Source of the DNA: Myxococcales bacterium
GTDB lineage: Bacteria; Myxococcota; Myxococcia; Myxococcales; Anaeromyxobacteraceae
Length of the DNA: 6,141 bases
NCBI GenBank assembly: GCA_021784995.1
Contig: JAJYHA010000084.1
Coordinates: 1-6,141, forward strand
Reading direction: 5' to 3'
Shown here: positions 5,834 through 6,141 of the stretch, piece by piece
Numbering within the stretch: the first letter of the stretch is position 1
Layout of the letters: every line of letters starts with the position of its first letter
Made by a program: the position numbers and the translations under genes
The notes under the pieces: model-generated
What the model was told of the DNA's origin: nothing
Seen by the model: only the letters and a program-made list of their open reading frames with translations
Database searches by the model: none

Positions 5834-6141
5834 TCAATGGCTCAGGTAGAGCGACTCGTGGACGACGTCGCCCCCGCCGTTGAGCACCTGCGCCAGCGTG
5901 GAGCGCCCGCTGCGAAGGTAGAGGTGGCGACGAAAGAGCGCCACGGGCACCGGGTGGGTGAGGTCGAGGTCGCCGCGCCGGCCGTCGAAGGAGAGCGCCC
6001 AGCGCACGCCGCGCCGGTTCAGGTCGGCCAGGACTCGGAACAGCCGCTCCGGATCGAGGCCGGCCGCGTAACGGTGGCCGCTGCCGGCGCACGGCGGATC
6101 CAGGTAGGCCAGGTCGCCGGCCCCCGCCTCCGCCAGGGTCG
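5834..6141 (-). CDS. D12-class adenine DNA methyltransferase, C-terminal part
   Basis: The frame ends in TGA at 5834-5836 and stays open to the right edge, giving the last 101 residues. The 5' part is outside the window. The visible part begins TLAEAGAGDLAYLDPPCAGS, which contains motif IV of N6-adenine methyltransferases (DPPY/F/W) in the variant form DPPC at 6089-6100. After it come a helical stretch (DPERLFRVLADLNRRGVRW) and ALSFDGRRGD. The end is HLYLRSGRSTLAQVLNGGGDVVHESLYLSH, whose ESLYLS close is typical of the D12 (MethyltransfD12, Dam-like) family. The enzyme would transfer a methyl group from S-adenosylmethionine to adenine in DNA. The recognition site cannot be read. It may belong to a restriction-modification pair or be a solitary methylase; the partner, if any, lies outside. 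It converges on the flavoprotein gene. Confidence 0.82.
   Translation of the reverse strand, partial: TLAEAGAGDLAYLDPPCAGSGHRYAAGLDPERLFRVLADLNRRGVRWALSFDGRRGDLDLTHPVPVALFRRHLYLRSGRSTLAQVLNGGGDVVHESLYLSH

Noticed and set aside
5646..6092. A 148-codon minus-strand frame at the right end
   Set aside because: It is Arg/Pro-rich and overlaps the flavoprotein antisense and the methyltransferase in another frame. The adjacent frame ending at 5834 gives a clear D12 methyltransferase C-terminus instead.

Overview
The window is very GC-rich (roughly 70% or more by eye). Its codons are strongly biased to G/C in third position, so long open frames appear in every register. Together with exported hydrolases and a D12-class DNA methyltransferase end, this suggests a high-GC soil or sediment bacterium. 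A myxobacterium of the Anaeromyxobacter type is a reasonable guess, but no marker gene here proves it.

Layout from left to right. (1) A 14-bp perfect inverted repeat at 5-48 follows an exported, Ala/Lys-rich, LEA-like protein on the minus strand (56-505). (2) A 197-bp divergent intergenic region holds two inverted repeats and leads into an exported alpha/beta hydrolase on the plus strand (703-1719). (3) That gene converges, across a hairpin, on a minus-strand pair: an MgtC/SapB-type DUF4010 membrane protein (1768-3033), preceded by a small Cys-Cys-motif protein (3137-3427) with an almost ideal ribosome binding site. (4) A 140-bp divergent region separates this pair from a plus-strand pair: a second exported-type alpha/beta hydrolase (3568-4608) and, 40 bp on, an FAD-dependent oxidoreductase related to sulfide:quinone reductases (4649-5812). 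(5) The flavoprotein converges across a 21-bp hairpin gap on the 3' end of a D12-class adenine DNA methyltransferase that runs off the right edge (5834-6141, minus).

There is no mobile element, CRISPR array, tRNA or rRNA. Gene order is compact, with alternating divergent and convergent pairs, and GC-rich hairpins sit in both fully contained convergent gaps. I see no clear multi-gene defence or biosynthetic system. The least explained items are the CC-motif small protein next to the DUF4010 membrane protein, the exported LEA-like 11-mer repeat protein, the SQR-like flavoprotein that lacks the usual cysteine pair, and the DPPC variant catalytic motif in the methyltransferase.
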